From Quillaja saponaria (Eukaryota > Streptophyta > Magnoliopsida > Fabales > Quillajaceae): a stretch of 64,000 nucleotides of DNA. The notes under the pieces were generated by a model that was not told where the DNA came from, made no database searches, and saw nothing but the letters and a program-made list of their open reading frames with translations. A program made the position numbers and the translations under genes. The first letter of the stretch is position 1, and each line of letters starts with the position of its first letter. The stretch lies in contig CM055618.1 of NCBI GenBank assembly GCA_029379385.1, forward strand, positions 10,488,134 through 10,552,133. Direction: 5' to 3'. This document shows, piece after piece, positions 51,557-64,000 of the stretch.

Positions 51557-53786
51557 ATGGAGGCTCCACCTCCACCACAACCACCACCGGCAGCCCCGCC
51601 ACTGATTGCAACCGTAGCTCCACTAACCCACTTAAGCTACCCGGACCCGGTTGACTCCTCACCGAGGTCACGCAACAACGACTCATGGGAGGAGCCTTTC
51701 CCTGCCACCGGCGTCACCTCTAGGCTCCGTCTTATGTGCAGTTATGGGGGTCACATCGTCCCTCGTCCTCACGATAAGTCCCTCTGTTATGTCGGCGGTG
51801 ATACTCGTATTTTTGTCGTCGACCGCCATACCTCTCTTTCTGACCTCTCTTCACGCCTCTCGAAAACCTTCCTTAACGACCGACCCTTTACTCTGAAATA
51901 CCAGCTTCCTAGTGAAGACCTTGATTCTCTTATCTCCGTCACCACCGATGAAGACCTCGATAATATGATCGACGAGTATGATCGGACTGCTGCCAATTCT
52001 TCTAATCCATCGGTTAGACCCTCGAGAATTCGTCTCTTTCTGTTCCCAGCTAAACCCGATTCATCCCAATCGATTGGACCTCTCCTTGATAATTCAACCA
52101 AGTCGGAAGACTGGTTCTTGAACGCCCTCAATGCTACTGGTATGCTTAATAGAGGGTTCTCAGAGTCAGCTTCGGTCAATTGCTTGCTGGGTCTCGACGA
52201 CGATGTTGTCGGCAACAATATTGACTCGGTTTCCAGAGATTCTGAGGCTGCTCAGACTGGATCTTTTGGAAATGGCAAAAATGTGAAGCAGGGCCAGGAT
52301 GTTCACTCTGTTCCTGATTCCCCTATGCTCGAAACGAATTCTTCGTTTGGTTCTACTTCTTCATCGCCTTCGCTTACTAATTTTCCGCCGATCAGGGTTC
52401 ATGTGGATGATGGAAGTGGTGGTGGGGTTAAGATGCAGGATCAGAAGGTGGGGATTGAGGAACAATTTGCTCAATTGGGTGTTAGTAGTGGGCAAAAGCA
52501 GGATGAGGGTTTTGTTGTGCTGTCTTCACCGCCTCCGATTCCGGCCACAATTTCAGCTGCATCGACTGTGCAGATGACTTCTGCAGTCGTTACTGGTGAA
52601 TACCAGAATCGGGTTTTCTCCGATGATGAGAGATCCGACCACGGGGTACCCGTTGGGTATAGGAAACAGCCACTATCCCAGCCGCAGTCACAGCCTCAGT
52701 TTCTGCCTCCACAATCGCAACAGAAGTCAAGCGCTGTTGTTGACTTGCCTTCCCCAGATTCAGTTTCAAGGTACCTATATGACTTCTCTCCTATTTCCTA
52801 TGTTTGTTTGGTTAAAAGCATTTTTGTATACCAATTTTGCTTATAGTTCCCTAGATTAGATTCAAGTATTAGCTATATCAGGTACATTACTTTAGCCAAT
52901 TCTGAAATTGTGTACTGGGTGTTTGTTTTAATTCCGCAGTGACAGTAGTCTTACAAATGCAATATCACGCCAAAAACCTGTTATCTATCAAGACCCAGGT
53001 CAGATACCCTCTGGAACCACAAGGATGCCTAGTAACCCTGTTGATCCGAATCTTAAAATGTCTGACCCAAACAGTCGGGTCCATATGCAACAACAATTGC
53101 AGGATTCAGGATATGTATTGCAATCCCAATTCGATCAACAGCCTCAACAGCAGCAGCAATTTGTACATGGAACACATTACATTCATCATCATCCTGCTGG
53201 GGCTATGCCAGTCCCAACTTATTATCCTGTATATCCTTCCCAACAGCAACCCCAGCATCACCATCATCCTCAGCTTGATCAGCAATACCAAGTATACTAT
53301 ATGCCTGCTAGACAGCCTCAAGCTTACAACTTGTCTGTGCAGCAACCTAATGTCAGTGAAGCTGCCACTGGCATCCCTTCAAGCCGGCCCCAAGCTCCAC
53401 CGAATCCTGGAATGGTTCAACAATCTGCAGCTTACAACCAAATGAGAACTGTTCCCATTTCTAAACCCGAAATGACTGCAGGAGCATATAGAACGGCAAA
53501 TGCAGGCACCCCACAGTTGGTTCAAGTTCCTTCTAGTCAGCATCAGCAGCAGTACCTTAATTACTCTCAGATTCATCATCCATCTCAGTCCATTGCCCCT
53601 AATTCTGGCACCACTGCGAATTATGTATATGAATTTGAATATGCCGACCCTTCTCATGCCCAGATATACTATACTCAACCTTTGGCACCTAATATGCCTT
53701 CACAGTACCAGACCATGACAGCAGCCGCTGCTGTAGGGTTACCCGAAGTTTCTGGTCAGCATCCCACCGAGAAAAACAGCAGATAA
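51557..53786 (+). CDS. PB1 (Octicosapeptide/Phox/Bem1p) domain protein
   Basis: Two exons, 51557-52770 and 52940-53786, splice AG-GTACCT to CCGCAG-TG and give 686 aa. A Pro-rich leader is followed by a PB1 domain at about residues 56-163: the first strand RLRLMCSYGG, a DTRIFVVDR turn, and an OPCA-type acidic segment around LPSEDLDSLISVTTDEDL, closing with IRLFLFP. PB1 domains bind each other through a basic face and this acidic loop. The remainder is low-complexity: Ser-rich, then Gln/Pro/His-rich in exon 2 (runs of Q, and HHHP). Plants have a family of such proteins of similar length, including Arabidopsis PDE331, to which the layout is similar; I am not sure of one-to-one orthology. The function of this subfamily is poorly known. 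The frame is open further upstream to 51491 but has no ATG before 51557. Confidence 0.88.
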
Positions 53787-55315
53787 GAGCCTCTCAGCCA
53801 TTATAAATCAGTTCAGAAGAAAGAAACAATTTTGAAGGAATGGGTTTGGTTTTTCTTAAAATCTTTTTATTTTAGTGCCTGCCTTGTTATTGGTATCCGT
53901 TTGTGGTATGTATTTGTGATAGATAATAAGGAACTCTGCTCATATGGTACTCTTTCTTGTATGTCAAACTGTTGTCATAGAAAATGAAAGTGGCTGAAAT
54001 TATACTGTAAAAGCTCAACTCTCTAAAAAAATTTATGTTGTGCAGTTCATTATCACTTTCTGAATAAATATCATATGAAATAGCACAATGTCTTAAATGT
54101 CCGTTTTAGGTTCATGAGATACTGATGATGTGAAGGGGTACATCTTCCGCAAAAACTTTTCCTGTTGGCAATTAAGATGTATATGACAATTTGGGGTTGA
54201 GGACCTTGATTCGTAGTTTAATTGCAATTTTGTATTTATAGCCATGATTTGGACCTTTCCCTTGTTCGCGTCAGTGGGCATCGGATTTCTGGGCCTAACT
54301 GGTCAAAATTGCTGCGCTTGAACAAACAAAAGTGCCTACAAATTAGGTTGTTGAATAGTCTTCTCTTGAATAGAAGCCGCATCTTGGCCCCTCATGAAGA
54401 TGCCTTAGTTTGCACCCATCTAACTTCTTTTTCTTTAACCATTTTTTTTGTCTTAAAGAAAGAGACTTGGAAATGCTTTAACAGTTGTGACCATATCCCA
54501 GCAACTGGGAAGTGTTGTTCTCCTAACATTCACCAGAAAAAACGAGGTTTGTATTAGACATTTTTGCAGGTCCGTCAAGGTTGCTGCAGGTTCAGGTTTA
54601 CTGAAGCTCATGTGAGTGCTCCCTGTGACAAAATAGTACATTAATGTGTTTTTTTATAATCGAATATAGTATTAATTAGTTTAGTTTATGTTATAAAAAT
54701 ACGAGGTTTGTACTACATATTTTTGGGATGGGAGAGCTTGAGTTGCTTGTGATTCCAAATTTAGCTGTAGATCAATTTTGAGAGCAAGAACTTAAAGCTG
54801 AGTTGCTGACTGTGATCCACATCACGGGTGCTATGTGTTTAGGAAGCCAAATTATAATGTCTCAGTTTGAAGAATGATGATGTTGAGTTGAAAGTAATGA
54901 TATTTTCGATTAGGTTGAAAATATGATTAATTTAAATGTGCATAAACTAATTCAATATACATAGCTACTAATCAAGTAAAATAAAAAACTAAATTTTCTA
55001 GAAATGAATACATTTATAATTTTTAGTCAATGCTGTCATAAATGATTTATTCACCCAAATACAGAGTGATCGTCAACGTTGAATGTTTTTATAGAAAGAA
55101 GCGCAAGGATTCAAAATTGAACTATTCCCTCTCAGCATTTGAATGTTTCACGGAAGGAGTAATGGACTGCCAGCCAAAATATTTGGCAAGAAAACAAAGA
55201 AAGCTGCCCCCAAAGGGCTCCAATAACGACCAAAGAATTACATTACTATCATATTTTTTCAATTAGACATATATGTAATGTTAGATATTCATTCTACGTA
55301 AAGAAGAAAAAAAGC
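53787..55315. other. Intergenic region between two convergent genes
   Basis: Holds the 3' ends of the PB1 gene and ELP2, which face each other. AATAAA-like words occur near 54063 (TGAATAAATAT). No gene seen; the frame at 54222-54557 has no recognisable domain and probably lies in non-coding or 3'-UTR DNA. Confidence 0.5.
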
Positions 55316-58300
55316 TCAATCAAACTTTACTTCAAACACTCTCACACAATGATCAGCTCCACAAGAAGCAAGCTGCAAGTTTCTGCAATTTTCACTCTCT
55401 TCTCTCCAAGCCAGTCGGTTTACAGCAGAAACATGGCAGATGTAAGGATCAAGTCGTGTGACAAGAGAAGCAGCTGCACCTGTTACTGCAATGCTACCAT
55501 CATCAGCTCTACTGACAGACAAGCTCCACAGTTCTACAAGCCCATTTTCCATCCCAACAGCAATGAGTCCATCAGTTTTACTCCTAAAATCAACCCAAGA
55601 TAATGATGTCACACTACTGCTAAATGGAGGCAAAGTGATAAGCAGCTTGACTGAAGATTCTCTCTCTAACGCCCAAATTTTCACCGTCTTGTCCCGTGAA
55701 CCTGTTGCAAATTCGTGACTATGTGGATTCCAAGAGCATGACCATATTATTCGTTTGTGTGCCTCCTGCCTTACCAAAAGATTATAACTAATTTCACCAG
55801 TGCCTGTATTTCACGTCCAAGTGATTAGGATTTCTTGTTCAATTGAAAGTTTGCACAGAAAAGTGTATCAATTCTTGTGTGGCTTCCTCAGTCTCACCAT
55901 CCATGCATTTTATTTTTTTACATTGATTCTTATTTTTATTCATCAATTAAATTTCTAATTATGAGGTACAAACAAAGAGAAGGTATGAAAGATGATCTTT
56001 TGAAAACACATGCATACCTGCACAAATTTAATTAAAATGCATATACATATATGTGTGTGTATATATGTTTTGTATGCATGCATGCATATATTTACATGTA
56101 TAAATACATATATATAAGTAAAAACTGGAAAGCACCACTTTTCTTCCCTTTTTTTTCTCTTCTCCAGTAACCAGCTCATACGAACCCACAAATACACATG
56201 ATCACAGCTAAACGAATAGAAAACAGCAATGATACCATATGTGGAAACTGGTTTCTATCAGGTTACCTGTTCTTTTTATTGCAAATATGGAGAATTGGCG
56301 ATCCCTTGAGACAGCCAAAAGATATTTGTCATCACGGGAGAATTCCATCTGTGTCACAGTTAAGCTGTGAGACTGCAGGCGACCAACTGCTTTCCAAGAA
56401 CCCACCTCCCAGAGCCATATCTCTGCCACCATTGCAGATTGGGCCTGCAAGGTATAAGATATATGAGTAATGATATACCAAATATAACAAAATAATGGCA
56501 CAGAAAATAAATACCAGAGCCATTGAGGGAGAGAAACTACTCACAATCAGAGGCAACAAGGTCAGAGAGACATAGGTTAAAATGATGTAAAAGAAACATT
56601 AGGAGAAAGCAAAGAAGTAATAAGTGTTATACGAGTCATGTATCTGCAAACTCTTAGAATTTTGCAAGCCTAAAGAAGTCAAACATGACAACACTTTTAC
56701 AAATCATTACAGCTGTAGAGAAGGACACATATACCTTACAGGAAGAAGCAACAAGTTTCCCACCATGGTCGCAACATAGAGAAAACAGTTCATTTCCATG
56801 GCCGTAGAGTTTATGCGACTCTGGCCATAATGTGTGCCATGAAAGTTGATCTTCAATTGGAGGTTCAGTCAAAACAGCTGGAACTGCATTGGGAATAGTT
56901 TCGAGGGTGTCTACATTGTCAATCCCACTTCTTTCATGTGATTCATGTGCAGCTGCATAGAGAATTGCCAATCAAACAATAATCTTTTAGTTGAAACTTA
57001 TCAGCAACGACTTATAATTGATTTTGAACTTTAATTTTGTCACTAGGAGGTGACTTGTATGTAAGCCAGTAGAATGACCATATGACTGGGTGCAAAGTGG
57101 CATCATTGGAGCGTTCAGAAGGCTGTCCTAGACTCCTAGCATATAGCAAACTGATAATGAACAATAAGGAGATAATATCTCTACTCCACACCAGAGGAAA
57201 AAAATGAAGGTCTAGTTTTCTAGCTGTCACATCACATAAAATGAAAGAACGAGGAGAACAGGAAACCATCACATATTTCTTTACAGACAAATCAGTACCA
57301 GGAAACCAAAAAACCCAGAGGTAGGACATGTCTGAGATCAGTGTTTGGCTAGGAATTTCCAGCAACTAAAGTGCTTTCTCCCTTTAAGGCAACTATAAAA
57401 AGATGATGCAAAGCCATATGCCATGATAGATTTCTGAACCAGAGTCTAGGTCATATACTTAAGATAAACCTCAATACCCAGTAAGCCAGGTGTAATTCTG
57501 CTAACTATTCAAACAGTCAGACCACTAACAACAAATGATAACATGAAAAGTGTTTATCTATGCACAACCCTGATGGTTGTAACCTTTATTATTATTATTA
57601 TTTTCCTTTCCTTTTATCTTGACCAATTGTGACTGCCATCCATAAGTTAGCATTCTTTAAAAGTTAATATCTAGCAGAAAACACTGCTTGAAGTATTATT
57701 GATTAAACTAGAGAGGCAGCATCAGACAGTTGCCAAAATACAACTTTATGCATCAAATTGTTACTGAATCAATTTAGACTTCAGAAAGAATACCTCACCT
57801 TGAACATAAATAGGTTTCTGTGATAGTCCAAGAGCAGACATATTGGCACCCAAAATCTGAACATCTAATTGGAGATCTTCAGGAAAACTAGAGTTCTGCG
57901 CAGTGGCATTATTCAATGTCTTCAGAAAGGATAAGGGAGCTTCAAACACTCTAGCAACTTTCTCTTCAGCTCCACTAACATAACGATGGTTCCCCTTACC
58001 TTGGATAATTGTCACACAATTAATATCATGACCATGAATTTGAGGGCGGGCAATTTCATGCCAAGAGTCCCCATAAACATAAGTATTCCACGGTGCGTAA
58101 ATTCTAGTTGTCTGCAGTTTTGATAAGTTGCAGCGTCAATGACCTCCATGTCCAAACAAAAAACAAATTCAAATGAATGTGTTACATACACCCAAGAGTA
58201 TATAAGCTACGCATTTTTCTACTAACATGTTTCGGAAGATTAATGCTCTCCAGAAAACCCTATCATCAAGCCTATAGCAGTAGGGAAGCTTTATATACAA

Positions 58301-61300
58301 ATTTTGTTTTTTCAACAATATTTTTTCATTATAATGCTGAATCTTCTCATTTTCTTAGGACCTGATTCCATAGCTCAGCTAGCAAGGTGAATTATGCGCT
58401 AATGCAGAGAGGACAATATCCTAGCATTTTCCCCAAATATTCTTTCAGAGGTCAGAAACAGATAGTCTAAGAGTCATACAAATTCAGAATGAAAAACCAG
58501 AAAGGAACTAAGCTACGTTAGTCTTTGCAATTATCAAGAACATTTGAGATTGATTCATCTTGCACATCCAGTAGTTGGCATGAGTTCTTTCAATTAAACA
58601 TTACCTGTAGCCTACACAATGGGGTACGACTTTCTACCCATCAGCTGAACTCGAGACATCCCCTTACTGACTAAAATATGTTAAGAAACTATCTTCCCAG
58701 ATTATAAACATCCTAGAAGTTAAATATATTTCACTAGCTTATACGAACAAAGTAGCAAAAACCAAAAGGACATAAAGGCAACTGTCATAAAAACAAAGTT
58801 CTTTTAATTAAATTGAGTTAATAATGTGATGATACACCGTAATCTACTACACCAATTAATCAAATAAAGAAAGGCTAGTACCTAGTTATTTTAATATTTC
58901 TTTTCCTTGCTAGGAGCTGTAACTAGTTTTGCAACTCCAAAACATAATCCTGAGAAATCTATATGAACTTTGAACTTTAGCATCATGTGTGAAATGGTAG
59001 AAATCAAGAATCAAACCTGTAAGCCTACATTAAAATCCCCAGGACCTCTACAAAGGCCTCTATGCAGTAAATACTAATTACTACATAGTACACATACTGA
59101 TATATTGCTTAATCTAAAAAAATTTAAACTGCATCATTCAGATCAGAAGATATTATGTCCACTTATATTTTCTGATTTGCTTTGTTAATCATTTACTTGA
59201 TAAATACTTTGTCATTCCAAATTAACATGCAAGTTAATGTTCAGCATGTTTAAACATGTGTATGCATGTGTGAACACAGATGTGTATTTTACCCATCCCT
59301 GAAAATCTTTCTAGCCAAAGAAACTAAAGAAAAAGTTTAGATTTGAAATATAGAAACTAATTTTTTTAAATATAGAGCGTCCTTGAGATTGATTAGAAAA
59401 TGCACGAATTCAACTTAGAACTACGTGCCAGAAGAAACCATGTAACACACACTTTAAAGACATAAAGACAATTTTATGCAAGGCTTTCCACAGAATGGGT
59501 AAGAAACCTGGTCATGACTGGCGGACAGTATGTAATTGCCAGATCTCGACCACCCAATATCTGTTACTGAAGCAAAATGGCCAGAGGGAACTTTCTGTGG
59601 CTTCCAGTTATCTACATGAGTACCAACATTTTTCCAGAGATGGAAAGATCCACCATATCCATGTGCTAGAATTGCATCACCACTGGGGCTCCAGTGGCCA
59701 CTGTAGAACCCCAGGGCACAATGACTTAGTTCTCCAACAGTAACCACATTCATCCAGACACCAGAAGTCTTTTCAGGTTGCCAGATCATCATTGTCTTGT
59801 CCATAGATGCAGATAAGATGCTTTGAGGTTGGTAACAGGCATCTCTGGTTGTAACTGAAGGGGGTTGCCACTCAACTGAATAGACCCAATCCTCATGCCC
59901 AATCAAAAGAGATTCCAAAGATATCTGATATGATGATGAACCAGCTACAAGTACAGGACCTTCAATATAAGATGATAGACTTATTTTCTCTTTTCTGTAT
60001 ACACTGTGTACATTGGATAGCTGTGCCATCTTCCAAATACGAATACCTCTATCCTGAGATGAACTTACAAGAAAAATACTATTTGCTTCATCATTTGCAC
60101 CAATGGGTAATGAGAAGTCCAAACTTCGGATCCAATCTGTATGCCCTTTTAACTCACATGCATGAACAAGCTGCATGGATATGTAAAAGAAAAGGTCTCT
60201 AATATATCAACACGACAAAAAAAAGCCAAGGCCCCTACCAATTGATAGTAAACAAAATATGGGATTATATACCTTTCCAGCCCTCCCCCCACAATAAAGG
60301 TGAATCTTGTTATCTAATCCTCCTACTGCGAGGACAATCTGCCCATCGTTCCCAGGCAATTCCGCCAATGAAAGTGCAACCATTGTTTTTGAACCAACAG
60401 AGAGAGAATCCAAGCATGATAACTTACAGTCACCTAAATGATTGAGCAAACAGCTTTTCAATTAACGTTGAGACAGAATATGGTATTGTAATGCTTCAGA
60501 TTAAGACACGGGTAAATATGTTCAATTACATTGTCCAAAACTCAGAAATACAGAAGCGTGTTGATATTTAGAACAATCCATACTGAGAGACTTCCTGAAA
60601 TGCATTAACATTAAAATCATTTCTTCCTTTTTTACAACTATATTTCTAAGGCTCAAATGGTCAATAGTAGCAAAAGGTAGCACCATTAAAAACTGTTTGA
60701 AATGTCTATCATGCTTCCAAACCTACCTATACATATTGGTATATATACACGTATATGTGTGTGTGTCGACACTGACGAGTCCTCTCATTTCTGCAGTCCC
60801 AACAAGACTATCAGTAAGGGACACAGAGGTTGTGCACTTGGAGAATTAGTTCCTAAAAGTCAACATCACAAGCAGGTCCTGTATTATATGTATTTATCCT
60901 TGTTAGGTAATGTGAAGGCAGCTCCAGGTGATTGGAATGTTTATCATCCTTACCTAGAGTTTTTTTCCTTTCCTTTTCTTTTCTTCTTTTGCTTAGCTGC
61001 ACTTCATAAATCCATGACTTTATCTAAATTCTTTAGCTACTATTAAGAGAACTCCAAATATCCACCGCTTTTTTGAAACTAACAAGCCCACACCATATAA
61101 AACTACAAAGTTTAGATAAATATATTTCTTTCGCCATCTTCCTTGTCCTACTCAAATACCACCATTCTCACAAAATAATTTTTTTTTTTTTTTTTTTTAA
61201 AAAAGAGAAGGAAACTAGAAGGTCTAGTACTAGTAAAGAGAAAAAGTCATACTCTATACTTAAATAAAGAAAAAAGAAAGAAAGAAATTAACTGAAAAGT

Positions 61301-62961
61301 AAAACTGAAAACTCATTAAAGCAGATTTCATTAGTTTGACACCATCCTTTGAAATACCAAAAGGAGGCTAGCAAAAAAGTTAACAAACTCAAATTCCAAA
61401 TTTTTTTAAATCAATTCGCCAATTGAAGAATTTGCATCTTAGGAGCAGAAGTTTTCACTTCAAAAGCAAGAGTATGGAGGAAAATTGCCCGAATTCCTTA
61501 TTTAGCAAAGCCACTATATATAGATTATAGGCTGTGAACTGCTAGGATCGCATCAACTTTAAACATAAGTTTATTACATTCATGACAGAATATCAGTTTA
61601 ATTCTGTGCATCAAAATAATGGCTCACCTCCATCATTCGATGGTAATATCACTTCCCATACATAAACTGTACCATCTGAAGAAGTAGATGCAAACACTGC
61701 TTCAAATTGAGAAACCATAATTCCAGTAATGCAGGTGACACCCTTCTTGTGTGATTGTGGCACTTGTACCACATGCCTCCACTATAGACGAATCAAAGAG
61801 AAGAGATAATAGTAGATAAATGATTCAAAAGGACATCAGTTATATAAAATAATTAGTATAAATCAAAGACAGCAAAGCACAGTGACACTCCTAACATGAC
61901 TCCAAAAAAAATATAAATATATATATAGCAATTGAGAGTGGATATGTGGAACAACAAAGAAGTGTGGAATTCAGTAGGTGATGCTGCTTTAAACCACATC
62001 ACACATTTACTCTAAGCAGTCACTATACTGCTGCACCAAAACGGGAAAAAGAACATGTTGTACCTTTCTGTCAATAAGTGAGAATTCCCATAAGATAATG
62101 GCACCATCAGCATCTCCCGAAAGCAAATAATGGCGCTCTAAGTCTTTTGCTGCAGATAAAGGACAGAGGTCATTGCATGATGCATACTCAGAAAATTTAT
62201 TAAATAAATAAACATTTGTGCACATTTTAACATATCAAAACAACTTTTCTCATTTACAGGTTGACGAATTTTTTTTTTTTAATTTTTTTTGACACTCAAA
62301 TATGTTTAAGATATCCTCCATAGAGTTGCCGAGATCACTGAAGAAAATAAAATAAAAATTAATTTCAAAACCTAAGAACTCGGCAATTTGTTTGTTCATC
62401 TTAGTTTAAAAAGAGAAAATTAAAAACACAATAACAAAAATCACAATAAAAGATTCAATGTTCTAAGTTCTTCTCTCCTCCTATCATTCACAACAACCAC
62501 TGTGAGAATATTTTGGTGTATAGACTATGGACTATAGACTAGTCCATAATACAAAGTATGAAATTTGTTATATTACGAAAAACATGCACTTGAAGTGGAA
62601 CTTATAAAAAAGAAAAAAGAAAAAGGAAATGCTACCTTTAAAAGCGAACTTAGTACTTGGGAGCCACTGGGTGCAGTTCACAGCAGCCTTGTGACCAGGA
62701 AGAGTAGTCAAAATTTGTGCCGTCTGCCAAAAAAAAAAAAAAAAAAACAAAAGCAGATGAAAAATGGGTTCTTTAACCTGAAATTAAAGATAAAGAGGAA
62801 CTAAGTAAGTTGAAGTAGACCTTGGGGCAGAATATAGCCACGGCGTTTTGAGCACCAAAGGAAACTAAATCACAGGCACCCCATGAGACATTGTTTACTA
62901 TTCTATTGCACCCAGCTCCAATAAACACTGACTTTGCTTCAACCCCAACACCATTAGACAG
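55316..62961 (-). CDS. ELP2: Elongator complex protein 2 (WD40 repeat protein)
   Basis: Ten exons on the minus strand: 62821-62961, 62636-62723, 62064-62149, 61628-61781, 60273-60433, 59508-60170, 57799-58111, 56735-56952, 56267-56444 and 55316-55803. All junctions are GT-AG and in phase, giving 829 aa (Arabidopsis ELP2 has 838). ELP2 is the double WD40-propeller scaffold of the core Elongator complex with ELP1 and ELP3, acting in tRNA wobble-uridine modification and transcription. Seen: [18 protein letters not shown] at the N-terminus, repeats with [78 protein letters not shown] and SRDKTVKIW, and [12 protein letters not shown] near the end. It appears complete, but the codon where the family has ATG is CTG (62959-62961), with TAA six bases upstream in frame. 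Either CUG is used, or the ATG is mutated or misread. Confidence 0.95.
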
Positions 62962-62986
62962 TTGTTAGAGTTTCAGTTGTGGTCAT
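62954..62986 (-). other. Short upstream ORF overlapping the ELP2 start
   Basis: An ATG at 62984-62986 opens a ten-codon frame ([10 protein letters not shown]) that ends with TAA at 62954-62956, overlapping the CTG start of ELP2 in another frame. It is the nearest ATG upstream of the ELP2 coding frame and could affect initiation. Whether it is in the transcript is unknown. Confidence 0.5.
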
Positions 62987-63090
62987 GGCTGTGTATCAAA
63001 GCGGCGAATTTTTTCGCTGAATCAGGCTAGAAGAGCGTCAGGGATGAAAAAGTAAGAAATGGGAGAACGAAAACAGAATGGGCACTGAAA

Positions 63091-63140
63091 TGGGCCTAAC
63101 ATCCATGGGCCCAAAATATAGATAGGTTTGAAGTGGGCCT
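63091..63140. promoter_or_regulatory. Cluster of TGGGCC (site II) motifs upstream of ELP2
   Basis: TGGGCC occurs at 63091-63096, 63106-63111 and 63134-63139, 130-180 bp upstream of the ELP2 reading frame. Such site II elements are bound by TCP factors and are frequent in promoters of plant housekeeping and translation-related genes, which fits ELP2. Inferred from motif only. Confidence 0.6.
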
Positions 63141-64000
63141 ATGATTGATGAGATAGCTTGTAGGCTTAAATTATTGAATATTTGACATTCCAAGCACAAC
63201 AGATGTAGAATTTTGACAAAATGTTTTTAAGTAAACATTTTTTTTATCGATTTCATATTAAATAAAATATTTTTAATTAAATGTCACATTTTCAATGAAA
63301 AATAATATTTTATATCAAATAAGTGCTGAGTTGGTTAAAATATAAAAATAAATAAAATTTTCTTCCTCTCATGTATTTTCTTTCTCACTTTTCTTTTTTT
63401 ATGTTCTCTCTAAAAATTATAAAATTGGAGTTTGTGATATTTAGAAATTTTAAAAGATTACTAATTTATTCAACTTCTTTTTTTTTTTTAATAATTTATG
63501 AACAGTAATAGATTGCAATGTTATGAAATATTTTTAGAATTTTTTTTTTTTTTGGGTGAGAGTGAGACTGTTAAATAGTTTTAGGATGAAAATTGATAAA
63601 AAGAATGATAGTTTAATAAATGTAAATATATATGTCTTTTTTTATTGTCAACTAAGTCTATATACCTTCAAATTTAAGTTAAGTTATCATTTTTGGTTCA
63701 AGATACTAAAGTTGTTAAGCTGACAAAAGACATTGTAAATATTTAAAAGTTAATAAATAATATTAGTTGAAAAACACTCTTAGGATAATTTGTTTAAAAA
63801 TACTTTGAAAATGAAATGTACAAAAGAGCTAATATTTTATAGACCTTATAATATGTTTGAACTTAAAAACTTTGTGTAATGAATTCTATATTTTTTTGTT
63901 TCGAATGAATAAATTTGTATACGTTTTAAATGAATTTGATTAAAAAAATTTCTTCTATTTGGAATTCTAAGCAAATTATGTTGGATTTCATTTAATATAA
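63141..64000. other. AT-rich flank at the right edge
   Basis: No gene seen. T and A runs, then from about 63855 a sequence (ATGAATTCTATATTTTTTTG...) like the MITE in the LPP intron, cut by the window end. Confidence 0.5.

Noticed and set aside
53379..53678. Minus-strand and second-frame ORFs inside the PB1 gene
   Set aside because: They arise from Gln/His/Pro codon repeats in the real frame and lack any domain.

Overview
The window is nuclear DNA of a flowering plant, almost certainly a eudicot. It is very AT-rich, the genes are cut into many GT-AG exons, the retrotransposon has a plant initiator-Met tRNA primer site, and the encoded proteins closely match plant lipid phosphate phosphatase, cinnamoyl-CoA reductase (CCR) and Elongator subunit 2. 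I cannot name the species. Gene calls were made by splicing translated exons by eye and comparing them with remembered family sequences; no search was run.

Layout from left to right. (1) 257-5111, minus strand: an eight-exon lipid phosphate phosphatase of 335 aa with all three PAP2 signature motifs. (2) 5.1-17 kb: mostly gene-free, with small TIR elements and a degenerate Ty1/copia element (9483-13345) that has paired 224-bp LTRs, PBS and PPT but lacks gag. (3) About 17-44.3 kb: a roughly 9-kb unit repeated three times head to tail. Each unit carries one CCR gene of five exons followed by 6-7 kb of non-coding DNA. Copy A (17524-19782) is intact. Copy B (26416-28544) has an exon-1 frameshift and a deletion over the exon-2 donor. 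Copy C (35911-38203) has a lost splice acceptor, two stop codons and two frameshifts. Later insertions separate the units: a hAT-like element in A and B, a TIR element only in B, and a Helitron-like element only in C. (4) 44.3-51.5 kb: TE-rich DNA including a 2.4-kb solo LTR of Ty3/gypsy type. (5) 51557-53786, plus strand: a two-exon PB1-domain protein of 686 aa with a Gln-rich tail. (6) 55316-62961, minus strand, convergent with the PB1 gene: a ten-exon Elongator subunit 2 gene, complete except that the expected ATG reads CTG.

The genes do not form a pathway together. LPP (phosphatidate signalling), CCR (lignin monomers), the PB1 protein and ELP2 (tRNA wobble-uridine modification and transcription) are ordinary plant neighbours. 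The main biology here is gene birth and death at the CCR cluster: one functional copy, two pseudogenes, and transposons that help order the events. The unusual ELP2 start is also notable. I found no convincing new molecular system, CRISPR array, tRNA or rRNA gene.
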